The position numbers and the translations under genes are program-made. Positions 44,931-57,600 of a stretch of DNA of 64,000 nt are shown here, one piece after another (position 1 is the first letter of the stretch; the number at the start of each line of letters is the position of its first letter). Location of the stretch: the NCBI RefSeq assembly GCF_032118995.1, contig NC_092668.1, positions 3,699,501 through 3,763,500 of the forward strand, in the 5' to 3' direction. This DNA comes from Asterias amurensis (lineage: Eukaryota; Echinodermata; Asteroidea; Forcipulatida; Asteriidae). The notes under the pieces were generated by a model. It was given only the letters and a program-made list of their open reading frames with translations, had not been told where the DNA came from and did no database searches.

Positions 44931-45063
44931 CTTTGTGCAATTGTATGCACGGGATATTTTTTTATCGGTAATGCAAGTCATGCTCTTGAGCAGTTGGCTG
45001 CAGCTCAACATCTTCACTGGAATAAGAATGTTGACCAAAGACAATTAACTCAGTCAGTTTAAC

Positions 45064-45309
45064 TTAAAGGCAGTGAACACTATTGGTAATTACTCAATTT
45101 GATTTTGAGACCTCAGAATTAGATTTTGAGGTCTCGAAATCAAGCATCTGAAAGCACACAACTTCGTGTGACAAGGTGGGTTTTTTTCTTTCATAGTTAT
45201 CTGGCAACCTCGACGACCAATTGAATTCAAATTGTCACAGGTTTGTTATTTTATGCATTCTGTTGAGATACACTGGTCTTTGACTACCAACAGTGTCCAG
45301 TGCCTTTAA
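45064..45309. mobile_element. Family A element, copy 12 (internally deleted)
   Basis: AACTTAAAGGCAGTG..CAGTGCCTTTAAGTT; TTAA target at both ends, ~245 bp. Confidence 0.75.
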
Positions 45310-45491
45310 GTTTATAATTACTTGGTGGTGAGCGAAAATGTTCACAGTCAACTATGTGGAGTACTCTTGTCGTTCGGATAAGTTTGTTGGGGGGGGGGGG
45401 GGTCCTATTGTTGTTATACTATTTCTTAGTTCTACCAAATTCCTCAGTGGGGTCCAAGTCGAGCAAACACAAACATTTGCAGGGTCCATTG

Positions 45492-46000
45492 TTTAAAGAC
45501 TAGGACTCTTATTAGTAATCAAAATAATTGTAAGCATAAAAATGTACTTGGTAACGAGCATCAGAGAGCTGTTGATAGTATAAAACTTTGTGAGAAATTG
45601 CTCCCTCTGAAGTATGTTTTTTTTTTGAGAAAGAGGTAATTTCTCACTCAAATAATAAAAGACTTCAGCTGAAGCCTTTGATTATGCATCTGAAAGCACA
45701 CAAAGAAATGCAACAAATGTGTTTTTCTTTCATAATTCTCTTGCAAATTTGATGACAAAATGAGCAAACTTTTCATACATTTGTTATTTTATGCATATGG
45801 GAAACACCAAGTGAGAATAGACCTTATGCTATGACGTCATCCAGCCGCCATCTTTGAGGTCAAATGGTGATGAAACAATCGAAACACACATAGATTGACC
45901 AATTAAAGTGAGGGCGCCATCCTGAAATGACGTCATGTGCATGAGGTCTATACCGGTCTTTGACAATGATCAAAAGGCACCTTTGAAAGGTGTCCATTGA
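45492..46000. mobile_element. Family A element, copy 13, split by a 129-bp insertion
   Basis: GTTTAAAGACTAGGACTCTT to AAAGGTGTCCATTGA, interrupted at 45820-45948. Confidence 0.65.
45820..45948. mobile_element. 129-bp TIR element with TA duplication, nested in family A
   Basis: GACCTTATGC..GCATGAGGTC with TA on both sides (45818-45819, 45949-45950); GACGTCAT occurs in both halves. TA duplication suggests a Tc1/mariner-type mobiliser. Confidence 0.75.
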
Positions 46001-47334
46001 TAAACACGAGCCCGTGCACATACACCCAACATGAAGTACAATACGAACTTGAAATAGACACTATGTACATTCCTAAATCATAGCCGACTCCGTTTTGTGG
46101 TTCGGGTTGAATTGTGAACCTGAAATAAATATTTTTAAAAAGGTTAAAAACAACAATTGCTTCTGTCTTCAAAATTATTTATTTAATTGTGTGATTCTTA
46201 AAGTTGCCGTAAACCACATTTTTAACAATAAGGCAATTAAGATTTTTTTTTTTACAGGAAATATTTTAACAAATTTTCTCTTTTTTTTTTTTAAATGCAT
46301 GTATTTATAAGTACCTGTAATGAACTGGATGAAACATTTCTTACAACTAGTTGCTGTAGTGTTTAAAGGATTTGGGTACTGTTTGTAACACAAAACACAG
46401 TATCCACAGATTTACAATAAACTTACACCGTTTGAAGATAATGATAGTAGAAAGCGTACCTTAAAATATTAGATGCTGAGGTGCTGAAGTTTTTTAGAAA
46501 TGAGTAAAACAACTTGTTTTTACATGCTAAAATAATTTTCGTCTCATGATCAGTGAGGCAATAATTATTTTCATGACATTGTTTTACTCATTTCTCAAAA
46601 ACTGCAGCACTTCAGCATGTAATATTTTCCGGGAAGCTTTCTACTATCATTATCTTCAAACTGTGTAAGTTAAGTGTAAATCTGTGGACATCGTGTTTTT
46701 TGTTCTACAAAAAGTACAGACCCGACAAAAAGTACATAGACCCTTTAAAGTTACACAATAAAGAGTGAGCGGTATCAGAACACTGCAAGCACAAACTAAA
46801 AGGAAAGACTTGTGCAGCAATTTATCCATGTTGGTGAAAAAAAATTCCACAAATATTACACTTTTACTTGAAACAACTTCAAATAAGAAATGACATACAA
46901 TTCTGTGAACATTTAAATGAGTGTAAGATGGGCTCTAAATATTATATAAACTGCTAAAAATTGTATTTCTGAAATGAAAAAAAAACAAATAAAATAAAAT
47001 AAAATAAAGATTTCTATGGTTCATGGTTTCTACCAACAATGTTTTTCTAATAAGATTTTTGGGAGTAAAACAAGGAAAGTTTTCTTGGTTTGTTTTCCTT
47101 CATATTTCAGGAAAGTCAATTTTAGCAGTGTACTTAAAACTACATGTACTATGCCAAATATGAGGCAGAGAGTGTGTTCCCCCCCCCCCAAAAAAAAAAA
47201 CTCAACTGTTTGCAACACAATTGTTCCTCTTGTACAGATGTACCCCTCCCCTTTAAGGGTCAATTGAGACATCAAGGTCACAGCTATGCGGGACACCATG
47301 CCACATCGAGCGCAAAATGCTATAATATTTGTTC

Positions 47335-47602
47335 ATGGACAAGTGGACAAGTCGTTAATGGTCCCACGCGGTGAGATAGATGAGTTGTGGCGGTGCTCTT
47401 GCGAGATCACTGCTCTCGCGCTAACTGCTGGTTGCTCGACTTCTACTCCTCGTTAAATGGGACTGTAGTTGTGAGAACAGTAGTCTCGCAGGGGGGGGGG
47501 GGGGGGGGAGGGGCAGCAGTCTCAGGAGAATACCGCGGGAATCGAGGGGAGAGCCGGAACGCTATCATCGCGACAGACATTTAACGACTTGTCCACAAGT
47601 CT
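47335..47602. mobile_element. Family H element, copy 2
   Basis: GGACAAGTCGTTAATGG to CATTTAACGACTTGTCCACA; collinear with 6813-7096, including the G run and GGCAGCAGTCT. Confidence 0.7.
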
Positions 47603-48185
47603 AATATATTACCTGATTGTCAAAATAAACAACATGTAGACTGACGACATACGATTATGAACATTTTCTTAATAAATTCCTTATTCATTCATTCTTAATA
47701 AAAAATGTAAAGAGGTTTAAACCCTTTAGAGACTACGACGGCTTGTACCAAAGTGCCAATATAGCGGCCAAAAACAGCCGCCATTTCTGACCTATTTCCA
47801 CTTACACAAAAAGGTCAAATGAAAGGTCATGTTCTGAATTGACCTTTTCCTTTCCATTTTAATATAGTATATAACATATCTGAAACAAAACAATTTTTCT
47901 GTTACATTTTTTTTTTTCCAGACACTTTGACACACACAAGTTTTGTCAAAACCTTAGCAATATTAGCCCTGTCTTGTTGAATGGTGATCATTACACAGAC
48001 TGGAATAGTCTGTAAAGGGTTAAACACTGTATGATTGTCCTTGCATGGAGAAAATTTAATTAACATTGCACTTTTATCATGCAGGAATTCAAACATCATT
48101 AAACAGCATAAAAAGTGCATTTCTTAAGAGCAGGATTTTCCGACTAATAATTGTTATAACCACACAAATATTTTAAAAAACCCCA

Positions 48186-48543
48186 GGGCCAATTTCACAG
48201 AGCTGCTTACAAGCACAGAAAGTGTTAAGCACAATAAAATTATGCTTACCAGAATACGGTAACCCAGCCAAATTACCATTTCACATACACCATCTGTGAG
48301 TGGTATCCTGCTATTTTTCTGTTAAATCGACTACTAATTAAGCAGCTTTAAAAATATTGAGCATATTGGGCTCTCATTTATCATAAGCTGCTGTTAAGCA
48401 GATTGTTCTAAGCAAAACATCAGCAGGATACCAGCCACTTGATACTATAAATGTCAGTTTGGCTGGTAACCATATTTTGGTAAGCATATTTTTTTTGGTG
48501 CTTAGCTACTTTCTGTGCTAAAGCAGCTTTATGAAATTGTGCC
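48186..48543. mobile_element. Family F element, copy 3
   Basis: GGGCCAATTTCACAGAGCTG to AGCAGCTTTATGAAATTGTG; internal AAGCTGCTGTTAAGCAG; possibly two elements. Confidence 0.65.
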
Positions 48544-48946
48544 CAGATTAGAAAGTCACCGAATAGGTAGTTTTAAGAAACTTGGAAAAGATCTTGTGGG
48601 CTTAGACAGGAGAGTGGAATTTAAGCATTTGTTATAGATTGTTTAATGTTTCCATCGCAGATATAATGAGAGATTTAATACCATGGTACATGCAGGAGAT
48701 TTCTGTAGGAGTAATATTTACCTGTATAAAAAGTACTGATTATTGAGCCATAAAACTGCTGAGGGTATATATCGAGTATTAAAAGTAGTTTGAAAAAACT
48801 GTAATGGTTAAATAATTTTATTTCATTTTTTTCCCTCTTGGATGAGGGGAAGGTGTCAGGCAGCAACCTTTCATCCTAGTTCGATAAAATATTTACACTG
48901 AGATATCAGTCTCACATCTCAGAACCTGGAACAATAACATCTTTAA

Positions 48947-49319
48947 AGGAACACGTTGCCTTGGATTGGTCGAGTTGGTCTCTGTAAAGCGTTTGAAGCC
49001 ATTTGTTATTAAATGCATCAGGGTAGAAAGATAATTTAAAAGTAGAATATAATGATCCACACAAAGATACCTCGTAATTGCCTGGTTTCCTTTTATTACA
49101 TGTACGTCACGAAGAAAATACGGTTGGCCATTTTGTGGAGTCAAAATTTTGACTCCATAAATGGCCGACGATGTAAAAGGAAAACATTGCAATTTCGAGT
49201 GATACTTGTGTGGATCATTATATTCTACATTTAAAAGACAATATGTATGCATTTTATAAAAAACTGGTTTCAAATGCTTTTCAAAGACCAACTCGACCGA
49301 TCCAAGGCAACGTGTTCCT
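48947..49319. mobile_element. Family B foldback, copy 3
   Basis: AGGAACACGTTGCCTTGGAT to ATCCAAGGCAACGTGTTCCT; left TTAA intact, right one changed to GTAA. Confidence 0.85.
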
Positions 49320-49559
49320 GTAAGTGTGTGGACGAATGGATGGTAAGGATACACATGTCTCGTCCGTTACTTAAAAATCAAGGCACATAACAGTTTTGTT
49401 CTTAAATCGTAAGTACATGTACAAATAGTGTTCAGCCACTGCGACGACCAGTGCAAAGCCCCAAAAATATACAACTTTATATAATGTTTACCACAGCAGA
49501 TTTTTAACAAACCAATTAATATACATACATAAGCACAAACTTGCAGCCAATTTCGCGAC

Positions 49560-49675
49560 ACGCTAGGATTAATCCTATCTCGAGTTAGGACGAGTAACTC
49601 GTCCTAACTAAGGATGGGTTCAATGCATACTAACGCCTTTGGATAGTTGAGAAGAGTTTGGTGAAATCGACTGCA
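49560..49675. mobile_element. Family I element, copy 2
   Basis: CGAGTTAGGACGAGTAACTC, GTCCTAACTAAGGATG, ending GAGAAGAGTTTGGTGAAATC; complement of parts of 17470-17638. Confidence 0.6.
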
Positions 49676-49996
49676 GGAACAGTATTCATATTTTAAATGA
49701 CAGGTTCAAAGAACATAATGCAACTGTAAGTAAAACAAAATTGCAGCAGTTGAACTATTTATCCTTTGGTAAAACCAAAATGAAAATTCAGTAATCTTTT
49801 GAATGTTCCAATTGTAGAGACCATTCACAAGTGACCTTTGACATCACAAAAGAGGCACTGAGCCTAGACTTCCCTGCAGCACGATTTGTACACAACCCAA
49901 CCGAAAAGCACATCAAATAGCTTAAAACATGTAAATTTTTGTATAAAACTTGGATTTGTGTGGAAATTATTACAGAAATGTCAAACTAATTCCCAC

Positions 49997-50530
49997 ATGA
50001 GCTGGGCCCAATTTCATAGAGCTGCTTTTAAAAGCAGAAAATATTACTTTTTTTTGCTAAGCAGAAATGAGCAGGATACAGTCACTAATAGGGTACATGT
50101 GACATGATGGTTTGGCAGGTAACCTTATTCTAGTAAGCATTATTTTGTTTTGCTTAGCTACCTTTTTGGTAATTATCAAAGACCAGTCTTCTCAACATAT
50201 GCATAAAACAACAAACCTGTGAAAATTTGAGTCTCTTTGGTAATAATAATGAAAGAAAAACACCCGTGTCACACGAAAGTTGTGTGCTTTCAGATGCTTG
50301 ATTTCGAGACCCCCAATTCTAAATCTGGGGTCTCAAAATAAATTCGTGGAAATTTCCTTTTTTTCTCAAAAAACTACGTTACTTCAGAGGGAGCCCTTTC
50401 TCACAATGTTTTATACTATCAACCTCTCCCCATGACTCGTTACCAAGTAAGGTTTTATGGTAATAATTTTTTTGAGTAATTACCAACTAGTGTCCACTGC
50501 CTTTAAGCAGCTTTATGAATTGGGCCCATG
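49997..50530. mobile_element. Family F element, copy 4, split by a family A insertion
   Basis: GGGCCCAATTTCATAGAGCT..TTGCTTAGCTACC, then family A (50163-50506), then GCAGCTTTATGAATTGGGCC. The preceding 49820-49990 repeats the segment at 15480. Confidence 0.75.
50163..50506. mobile_element. Family A element, copy 14, nested in family F
   Basis: TTTTGGTAATTATCAAAGAC to TGTCCACTGCCTTTAA. Confidence 0.75.
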
Positions 50531-51388
50531 TGTAGTATCTCAGCCTGCCCAGAATCGCCCTGGAATGTACAAAAGGTCGCTATCTTTGTAAACAAAGGTA
50601 TCATGGTCAATCGTCAAAACAATCTCAGGCTTAAAAAAACCTTTTCAAAACACTTTCCTTGCTTAACGTTCCACCATTTGAAGAATAATTCATAAATGAA
50701 AATTATTCCTGCAGATAGAACAGACTAGATCTAACTTGCACTTTTGCCCAAACTTGCCATAAATAAATAAAGAAAAACGTTCCGTCTCCTGAAAACTTAT
50801 ATACAAAAATAAACACCTTCATAAATAAATATTTTATACAATTTAATTTGTATCTAACGTCTCACCCCACCACCAGTATTTCTTTAAATGTATAAAAGAT
50901 ACATCTATCATGCACAAGAAGTAAAACATGCACATACCAGCATGCACGCTTGATATAAACAGCATAATACTGCTCAATTCTTGACATTCTATAATGTAAT
51001 AGTTAAGAATCGACCCTCTAAACAACCATATCCCACTTCTGCCCCCATTATATTGACCTCTGATCTTTAAAATGGTCTTCTGCTCAAGAGAACGATTTCC
51101 TGATTTCATCCACTTTCCATGTGTAACATTTTCCTTAATGTCAGTCTAATGCATAACTGCTCCTCTCCTCAGGTCGACTGATGACCCTTGACTTTTGACC
51201 TTTCACTATCAGCACACTGTAGTGCTGTTGTCATTAGCAACAGGTACCAAGGGCGGTGATGATTGGGTCGAAGTTTGGGCGGTCATCTCGACACTCCCAA
51301 CAGAGTTTTCTTTTCTCAGTTTTATCTTTCTTTCGTTTCTTCTTCTTGTACTGCCCCCATTTGTTGACCCGGGCTTTGACTTTTTGCC

Positions 51389-51601
51389 TTAGATGGTGGG
51401 TAGGGAGTCAAAGTGGCGTAGGACAAACACGTGATCAGTGGACATGAGTTGGAACTCGTACGGTGGGTTTGTGATGGCATAGCGTTTGGAGGATGGAGTG
51501 GTAGTGGAGAGGGATGAATCACGGAACCGGTAGATACCGAAACAGAGCATCCCAAACTTCTTAATGGCCCCAATAAATAGGTCACCATACATCCCGCCAT
51601 C
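51389..51601 (-). CDS. KCNMA1: slo terminal exon
   Basis: Acceptor GTTGTACAACAG|GATGGC; 70 codons and TAA. Encodes [50 protein letters not shown] and ends [10 protein letters not shown]. The tail ends soon after the RCK2 core, much shorter than in vertebrate KCNMA1. Confidence 0.92.
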   Translation of the reverse strand, partial: DGGMYGDLFIGAIKKFGMLCFGIYRFRDSSLSTTTPSSKRYAITNPPYEFQLMSTDHVFVLRHFDSLPTI

Positions 51602-54600
51602 CTGTTGTACAACGAGAAAGCGTTACGGAAATATTAAAAGACTTTCAATTGCAAAAGTTCAAGTCATAACAGTGTCAAGAATGAGATACATGTAATGGGT
51701 GCATTCCTTAAGCTTCCCTGGGTCGACCCCCGGTCTGTGGCCCCCCCCCCCCCCCCCCCCTCCCCCCCCCCCCCCCCACCCCCCCCCACCCCCCCCGGGT
51801 CAGCCCCCAGTGCCCTGCTTGTAGAGTGGGTCACTTGGGGGTGACCCGATGTGCAAGATAACACCACCAGATTGGGAGTGTGTTCCGAGCAATTAGCTCT
51901 TGTCAGGGGGCTCACCCGAGTGAGCACCGCAGGGTCGACCCAGGGAGCTAATCGAATGCACCCATTATGAATTAACTATACATAGTAAACTTGCGGGTGA
52001 GTATAACATGGTTAAATGACAATAACATGTGAAAATCTCTGTTGAGTCTAGTGTTGGTTCTGAAAAGAACATTTTGATCAGTATGCTCAGATCGTCTTCA
52101 GGAGAAATCAAAATCAAACGATCAGAGCAAACGTTTATTTTTCCAGAAGCAACACTACTCAAAAGAGATTTTCACATGAGTGTTACCATAGACCTCTCTT
52201 AGCTATACTTCCACCATGCAAAGTTTCAAATCCTACTTACTATTTAAAGGCAGTGGACACTATTGGTAATTACTCAAAATAATTATTGCATAAAACCTTT
52301 CTTGGTGATGATTAATGGGGAGAGGTTGATGGTATAAAACATTGTGAGAAACCGCTCCCTCTGAAGTGCCATAGTTTTCGAGAAAGAAGTAACTTTCCAC
52401 GAATTTTGTTTTCGAGACCTCAGATTTAGAACTTGAGGTCTCGAAATCAACCATCTAAACGCACACAAATTCGTTCGACTAGGGTGTTTTTTTCTTTTCA
52501 TTATTATCTCGCAAGTTCGATGAGTGATTGAGCTCAATTTTCACAGGTTTGTTATTTTATGCATATGTTGAGATACATCAACTGTGAAGGCTAGTCTTTG
52601 ACAATTACCGATAGTGTCCACTGCCTTTAATTGATTGATAAATAAATTTGGGACACACAAAATCACACACAAAAAACTACAAACCAAAAGAGAAAATGGG
52701 TCTGAAAATATACTTACCCCAAACTGCGATAGAGGGCCATCTATGAGCGGAATCTGCGCCACTCTGCATCTATCTCTGTTAGCTAAGAGATCAGGGGTGC
52801 TCATACCAGGTTTCATATCGCCTCCTTCTGCTAAGATCTGCTCTAGTTCGGGAGTGGCACCCCCCTGTAATCAGCGTTCTGATCAAGGTGAGAGCATTAC
52901 ATTGAAGTAAGTCTGAAACAAAATCAAATATATTGATATTTACAGACACGTTTTTTTTTCTTTCCCAAACATGATTCGAATTACAGTCATGACACTTGAG
53001 CTAGACACTCAACTAAAATTGTTTCTTTTCACCCAGGGCCCGGGTAAATGGGTACCTGTGAGGGCAGAGATGGTTCTTGTGATTGATTTAGCTTGGTGCG
53101 CTACATCATCGAGTGATGATTTGAGCGCTATGCAAGAAACAGTAAATAATAATAATAATAATAATACCAAAAGTCTTATATAGCGCACATAAGGTACTCA
53201 AGGCGCTTAGTATATATACATTATACAGAAATATGGGTTATTGAAGTTAAAATAATTCTGAGACCCAATTATGTAGCACCTTATAAGGGTTTACAAGGTG
53301 CTACGGTGCACTCAGTAGCCACAGCCAGGAACACTAGGGTGAACCCCTTCTATTTTGGATAAAGTGCACTGGGTTCTTTTACATACGATACACAATACAT
53401 GGGACCAACGGCTTTTCTCTTTTGTTTTCATCTCAAAGCGCATAGAGACTTCTCTGTGATTGTGATATACGTAATACAAAAATGGTTCATAAATATCATT
53501 ACATCCCACCCGAAGGACGAAACATTAAAGTGTCTTGCTTAAGGACACAAGTGTCACGACCGAGGCTCCCACCCACGCTCTGCTTTTAAATCCTTCTTCC
53601 AATGGCAATATCATACCTCCTCAGTTGCGGAGGGGTGGGGGGAGGGGGGGGGGAGGGGGGGGTGGGGAAGGGAAGAGAGGGAGGGGGAAGAGTCTCTTGT
53701 ATACTTACAGCACTCATCAGGGAGTCAAGTACACTAACAGCAAAAGCTGTACCACAAGCAAAAGGCTGAGTTAGGTAGAGTTCTGTGTTAGGATCATCAT
53801 CGTCATCCTGATCCAAGAATTGCACGTTGCAGTCGTTCACTAGAAATGAAAAGAAAACAAACATACATGTAAAGCACAAACCTAAAATGCGGAAATAAAG
53901 GCACTGTGAACACATTTCGTAATTGTCAGAGACCAGTATTCTCACTTGGTGTATCCCAGCATATGAAGTCTCTTATCATTTGAGTAATAAATTACCTCTT
54001 TCTCAAAAACTATGTTACTTCAGAGGGAGCTGTTCGTCACAATGTTGTAAACTATCAACAGCTCTCCATTGCTTGTTACCAAAAATTGTTAAACAGGTAT
54101 CTATCACAGCAGTACAACACAAGTTAAGTGCCTTGCCAAAATTACGGGATCTTGGTGAATAGCCAATGGGCGTTATGGCCAAGGGGTGGTTGGCCCCGGG
54201 CCGGGTCGTGGTAGAGCTGGTAGAGCAACGGACTCAAGCTCTGCGAGTGCTTCTGCTTAGCAGAGTATGGCTTCGAGTCCCGGTCGTGACACTTTAGTTC
54301 CTAAGCAAGATACTTAACTAAAATTGCTTCTCTCCACCCCAGGGGTAAATGGGTACCTGTTAGGGCAGAGATGGTTCTTGTGTTTGATTTAGCTTAGAGC
54401 GCTACATATTTTGGCAGCACAGACTGTATACTAATTCACCCAGTGACCAGGGGTACTAATGTTAAGCCCTTTGAGACGCCATAAAACCCTACATAAAAAA
54501 ACAACAATTTTGATTTATCATTGGTGCACTCACCCAATTCAGTTATCATCGGAACGTTGGCTCCCACAGCGGATCCTCTCCGCCCTGGGTTATCCCTCCT

Positions 54601-57600
54601 CGGACTGTCCATTCGAGGGAGTTGCATCGGCATAATCGCTGTCAAAAGAGTTCACCCACAGAAATTAAATTAGGAATTCTTAGAATGTATACATTATTTG
54701 AGGCATTGCATGATGAGGTATCTATATATATTTGATATGGAAAGGTTTTCGTTAACACCATGTACATAATGACTATCTCTAAATGAGTTGGGGCGGTTCT
54801 GAAAAGAACCGCTGGTTTCAACTCGACGTTTCGATCAGTATGCTCTGCTTTCTCCAGAAGACGATCAGAGCATACTGATCGAAACCACAAGTTGAAACCA
54901 GCGGTTCTTTTCAGGACCACCCCATCTCATTTAGAGATAGTCATTGCATGGTGTTACCACAAACCTTTCCATATAATATTTCCACCACCTTGCAAAGTTT
55001 CAAATCCTACTTAATATATATTTGATTTGCGGTAACACCATGTGTGTATATACCGTGTATATACCTGCCAGGAAGAGTTTTTCTTTATAGAGAACTGTCT
55101 CTATATTCTACTACCGCGGAGTAGATCTATCGGATTGTTCTAAGAATGTCGGAATGCACAGAATGCGAGAGAGAGAATTTTTGGTGAATCTTCTCAAAGT
55201 ATCCTGAGCATTCCTCTTATTTATTATTCGTACAAATACAACCTTGAAATCTTTGAGTAATACTTAGTGTTTAGTATCAATTATTAGTAAAACAAAATTC
55301 AAGCATAAAATATACAAGCTTAAATATTAGAGTATTACTATTTGATTAAATAATTAAGTAATTTTCAAGCAAAACAAACCCAGCAGATTAAAGTTCCACT
55401 CTAATCATTTTTCCCCGTTTTATAACCCCCAAATCATTTAAAATTGCCTTTATAAATCACATTATCAGAGCATCTATAAAAGGAACACACTGTGAGTTAC
55501 TATGGCCCTTTTCGATTCCACGGCTTCGGCTTCAGATTCGGCTCAGGCTACAAATCCCGGCCAAAATCCTTGGGCCACCCATTCCTAACGTTATATAAAA
55601 CCATTCCCTGTACACTTCCCATTGACAATAAACATTCTCTCCCCCGCCCCTCCGTCCCCTCGCTCAATGTCGACTGTAACGCAGAAGACCGCAAATTGGA
55701 ACCAACATTGAAAGTGGGCAGGGGGGCCCGTCCGGCCCACTGCTCAATGTCGACTGTAACGCAGAAGAAGACTGCAAATTGGAACCAACATTGAAAGTGG
55801 GCAGGGGGGCCCGTCCGGCCCACTGCTCAATGTCGACTGTAACGCAGAAGAAGACCGCAAATTGGAACCAACATTGAAAGGGGGCAGGGGGGCCTAACGA
55901 GATATGGCCGGGATTGTAGCTAGGCCCCTCAGTTGTTTGGACTATACCCCTGCTCTGAGTTCAGGGATTCAGACTAGAGAATGGAAGTCAAATCCGAAAG
56001 CCAAAGCCGTGGATTCAAAAAGAGCCCTATGGGTGTACGTGTGCTTTATGTCACTTAACGGAATGACAAGGATGTGCCGAGCTTGGATGACTTGTGACCT
56101 AGGGTGACCTTTGACCTTGGGTGACATTTGACCTTGGATGACCTTCCAGTCAAGGTACAATTATCAGGATAAAATAAAAGAATGAATAGGGGAAAAAAAG
56201 TGGAAAAGATGAGAATAAAATAGGGAAATGTCAACTCGGAACATCAGAATTTTGAGGAAGATGAGAGAAATAAAAGAGCTTAAGATGGGCGAGAGAAAAA
56301 AGTAAAAAAGTCACGAAAGGATCCCTTGAGAGTATTTCATGGTGCAACCCTTCATCATGTCCAATTCCAATGAAATATGATCCAGTAATTAAAAAAAAGG
56401 TGTTTATTTATTTATTAATTTGTTTTGCTTTGTCTATTTTTCACAACTTTTGTGTATATTTTTTCGTAATGTTTCATTGTAAAGCGCTTTTATCATGCCC
56501 TTTGAGATAGAGCTACATTAAAGCACTGTATGTTATTATAATTCTTATGTCTGAAGCCCGTAACTAGGCTCATCAGGATGGTGTTTTTATCGGGTTTCCT
56601 TTAAAGCATTAAACGAACAAGAATATTTCCCCTGGACAGGATGCCTGTCTATAAGTTACATCCCAAGCCGGTACCCTGTTGTGCTCCTGGATGGAGAGAA
56701 GCAATTATGATAAAGTGCCTTGCTCTTGAAAGGACACAAGTGTCGCCGACTAGGGCAAGATTTGAACCCACATTCTGTAAATTACAGAACTCAAGTCCAC
56801 TGGCTTAGACCGCTTGGCCATAACATCCCATAATTCTTTGATGCTTGGCTTTAAAATCTTGCAACCTTCTCAGAGGTCATCTTGACCATTTTGAATTGGT
56901 CCAAGTTGACCACCGTACAACATGGTATGATTTAGAAGTCTTGTTTTCTCACAGCTACTTCTTCGTTATCATAAAGGTCACCTAATATTGTGTGTCTATA
57001 ATCGATACACAACCACTCATGGTAAGTGCGCTGATGAGCATGCAACAGTGGAACTTAGGCCGTGTCCGAAACAGTGACTTCGGCTAGAGCTACGGCTAGA
57101 TCATGTGCGTCTGCCTATTCTTCAGCACTGGCAGACGCACTGATCTAGCCGTAGCTCTAGCCGAAGTCACCATTTTGGACTCTCATTTAAAAACTTCCCA
57201 AAAAGAACCATGCAGTTCAAACACAATCCATGCAGCTCTTTTTTTTCCCCCCCCCCCGATTCCAAAATCAATTTCATTCCAACTCGTGAAGAAATATTGT
57301 GCATTATCCACAGTAGTCTTGGTGCAAGATGTTCTTGTTGAGTTAGTCAACCTTTAGAGCTGGGGAATCGCGATAGTTGAGTGATAGTGAATGAAAACGT
57401 CTTGCACCAAGACTACATCCACAGGGTGAACAACACTTTAATCTTGTCTGAAGTCATATCAACATAAATAGCTTGTAGTGAGTGGGCGAAGAAACACAGG
57501 CAATACCATGCACGAGAGATCAACAATAGTCAAGAAATTTGGTACCTGGTGTTAGAATCTTCACATGGTGTGAAATAAGATAAGAAATAACTATAAATAG

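Larger units (their letters stand above)
44931..51388. other. Convergent intergenic region FAM241B / slo
   Basis: No gene recognised. Filled with families A, F, H, B, I, homopolymers and low-complexity DNA. 46000-47330, 47610-48180 and 50540-51388 hold no named element beyond short AT runs; the last of these would include the slo 3' UTR. 46440-46680 holds an imperfect dyad around a GATCAGTGAGG centre. Confidence 0.5.
51602..52717 (-). other. Last slo intron
   Basis: Family C with a long C run, family E and family A; nothing else. Confidence 0.6.

Noticed and set aside
52865..52900. A 36-nt intron (GTAATG..TTACAG) inside slo exon 52718-52912
   Set aside because: Too short for a spliceosomal intron, and it encodes the conserved [11 protein letters not shown], which must be coding.
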